A stretch of 12,873 bases of DNA from the NCBI GenBank assembly GCA_964396115.1, contig CAYNDL010000026.1, positions 1 to 12,873 of the forward strand, written 5' to 3'. Below are positions 11,536 to 12,873 of the stretch, piece after piece (the stretch's first letter is position 1; the number at the start of each line of letters is the position of its first letter). The notes under the pieces were generated by a model. That model was given only the letters and a program-made list of their open reading frames with translations, was not told the origin of the DNA and did no database searches. Origin of the DNA: CAYNDL01 sp964396115 (GTDB lineage: Bacteria > Patescibacteriota > Andersenbacteria > UBA10190 > CAIZMI01). The translations under genes were made by a program, and so were the position numbers.

Positions 11536-12873
11536 ATGCAATTCAGGAAAAAAACGTTGAAAATTATATCGGGAGTGCAGGCAGTGGTTTTGAGCATGGT
11601 CTTGTCTTTTGCTCCCTTAGCGCCACTTACAGTAGCAAGGGCGCAAGAGAGTGAACTGCAAGGCGCAGGCCAAGGCGCGGACCAGGGATCAGGCCAAGGC
11701 GCAGGCCAAGGCGACACTTCAGTGTCCGTTGAGAATACAGGCACGGGAGCGGGATCAACAAATAACGCCACTAGCGATACTGACAGCAATACGACAACTT
11801 CTACAAGCAATACCTCAACCACTACAAACAACGCTGATGGAACAGCCAACTCCGGTGGCAACACCGGCAGTGAGAATACTGGAAATGGCGCTGTTGCGTC
11901 AGGAAACTCTGGCGTCGGTGTTCAACAAGTAACAGCCGATAACTTAAATGTATCGGGCACACAAGGGGAAGTTGATCATAATGTGGTTGGGGGTACTCAA
12001 AATGGTGATTTAGTTCTTGATTTCAACCCTACTCAATCGGGGTCGAATCTTAATGATTCATTCCGTTCTGTAAACAGTGTTACCGGAGCCGGTTCAACCA
12101 ACGATGCCCAAATAACAAATACGCAGGAGAAACTTACGGAAATTCAGAACGATGGAAGGATCGACAACAGCCTCACCGCTGAAGCTATCAGTGGTAGAAA
12201 CGACGCCTCGCGTAACACGGGTGATGGAACCATAAATACCGGTGACGCGGATGTTGCTGCTACTCTGGTGAATTTTCTTAATGTGAATGTAACGGATGGA
12301 CTTCTGTGGCTGGATGTTACCGATATTTTTGGGGACCTAAACGGCAATATCGTGATTCCAAAAGAAATCTTGGATTTATTTAATGCGCAGAAGCAGCAGA
12401 ATTTAACAGTCGATGCCGGTAACTCAAATACAGGAGCAAACTCCACAAACAACACTGGGGTCGATGTTAATAATAATCAAACAACCGGGATAAATAATGA
12501 TGCCCTAATAAACAATAATGTAACTGTCGATGCGATAACGGGACAAAACCAAGCAGAAAAGAATACCGGAAGTGCTAATGTTAATACAGGTGATGTTAAG
12601 GCTTCCACTAATGCCGTTAACTTAGCCAACTTGAACGTCGTGGACGGAAGTCTGGGACTGATTATGGTCAATGCAATCGATCGATGGTTGGCATTCTTCC
12701 TGGGAGAAGATGGCAGCATTCGACCTGTGGAAAATAATTCAACGATAACCGCACAGAACTCCTCTACGGGAGCGAATTCCAATAACAACGCGAACACCAC
12801 GATCGACAACAATGAGACTGTAGGCATTGATAATAATGCGGTTATAAATAACGATGTGGACTTAAGAGCCATA
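11536..12873 (+). CDS. Exported Asn/Thr/Gly-rich repeat protein, paralogous scaffold to the acidic protein (3' partial)
   Basis: The frame opens at ATG 11536 and runs without a stop to the last base, giving 446 residues of an incomplete protein. AAAGGAGA lies nine bases before the ATG. A signal peptide (1-36, cleavage after ARA) is followed by a Gly-Gln-Ala run (42-59). Four units starting TGAxSxN at residues 70, 183, 299 and 411 come next, 112-116 residues apart. Each full unit contains an Asn-rich strand series (VDVNNNQTTGINNDALINNN), NTGxGxxxTGDA, and in later units a hydrophobic connector (VTDGLLWLDVTDIFG, VVDGSLGLIMVNAIDRWLAF). The unit aligns with the acidic protein's repeat (TGANSTNN...INNDALINNN against TGADSNNEN...IDNDADIEND). 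Function is unknown. A surface fibre or coat is the best guess. How it is anchored lies beyond the window. Confidence 0.85.
   Translation, partial: MQFRKKTLKIISGVQAVVLSMVLSFAPLAPLTVARAQESELQGAGQGADQGSGQGAGQGDTSVSVENTGTGAGSTNNATSDTDSNTTTSTSNTSTTTNNADGTANSGGNTGSENTGNGAVASGNSGVGVQQVTADNLNVSGTQGEVDHNVVGGTQNGDLVLDFNPTQSGSNLNDSFRSVNSVTGAGSTNDAQITNTQEKLTEIQNDGRIDNSLTAEAISGRNDASRNTGDGTINTGDADVAATLVNFLNVNVTDGLLWLDVTDIFGDLNGNIVIPKEILDLFNAQKQQNLTVDAGNSNTGANSTNNTGVDVNNNQTTGINNDALINNNVTVDAITGQNQAEKNTGSANVNTGDVKASTNAVNLANLNVVDGSLGLIMVNAIDRWLAFFLGEDGSIRPVENNSTITAQNSSTGANSNNNANTTIDNNETVGIDNNAVINNDVDLRAI
11743..12873 (+). repeat. Four protein-level repeats of about 112-116 residues (last one cut)
   Basis: Units begin at 11743, 12082, 12430 and 12766. 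They are clear at protein level (TGAGST, TGAGST, TGANST, TGANSN followed by an Asn-rich alternating region) but diverged in DNA, unlike the 23-base identical core of the preceding gene. The first unit is the most degenerate, with Thr/Ser-rich strands. Confidence 0.8.

Overview
The window looks like part of a genome from the Candidate Phyla Radiation (Patescibacteria), perhaps a Microgenomates-type lineage. This is inferred from the style of the gene content: compact overlapping genes, a transketolase split into two subunits, exported proteins with long proline-threonine linkers, a DUF11-type surface protein beside a sortase, and giant Asn/Asp-rich repeat proteins. No rRNA or marker gene is present to prove it. 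TGA is used as a stop (for example at 2193-2195, 2894-2896 and 5792-5794), so the TGA-as-glycine code of Gracilibacteria and Absconditabacteria is excluded.

Positions 1-6726 (+ strand) hold the cell-interior and envelope block. It begins with the 3' part of a CYTH phosphatase resembling thiamine triphosphatase. An ElaB/YqjD-like and YqjE-like membrane pair follows, then an exported six-bladed propeller protein whose stop overlaps (ATGA) the start of an exported CX5R protein phosphatase. A tightly overlapping metabolic run completes the block: glycerol-3-phosphate dehydrogenase (gpsA), an unusually short FGGY kinase of glycerol kinase type, and transketolase N- and C-subunits. Together these could link glycerol, glycerol-3-phosphate, DHAP and the pentose phosphates.

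Positions 6727-10082 (- strand) hold a surface block. From right to left it contains a sortase, a DUF11-type protein with a PT linker and a C-terminal sorting-like signal (TAKTG, hydrophobic stretch, Lys-Lys), and two paralogous small Cys-rich PT proteins that share a C-terminal GSWSFG..FTS motif. A last, doubtful transcription unit carries an 87-residue ORF. Most of these units have their own terminator, and three have near-consensus promoters with 16-bp spacing. The small secreted proteins carry very strong Shine-Dalgarno (SD) sequences.

Positions 10083-10365 are a divergent intergenic region. From 10366 to the window end (+ strand) lie two exported repeat proteins built on the same repeat scaffold. 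The first is extremely acidic (92 Asp/Glu against 7 Lys/Arg in 362 residues). The second is Asn/Thr/Gly-rich with hydrophobic connectors and runs off the window. They are the least explained part of the window and, with the sortase block, suggest a cell-surface coat or fibre system. I saw no CRISPR array, tRNA, rRNA, transposon or defence gene.
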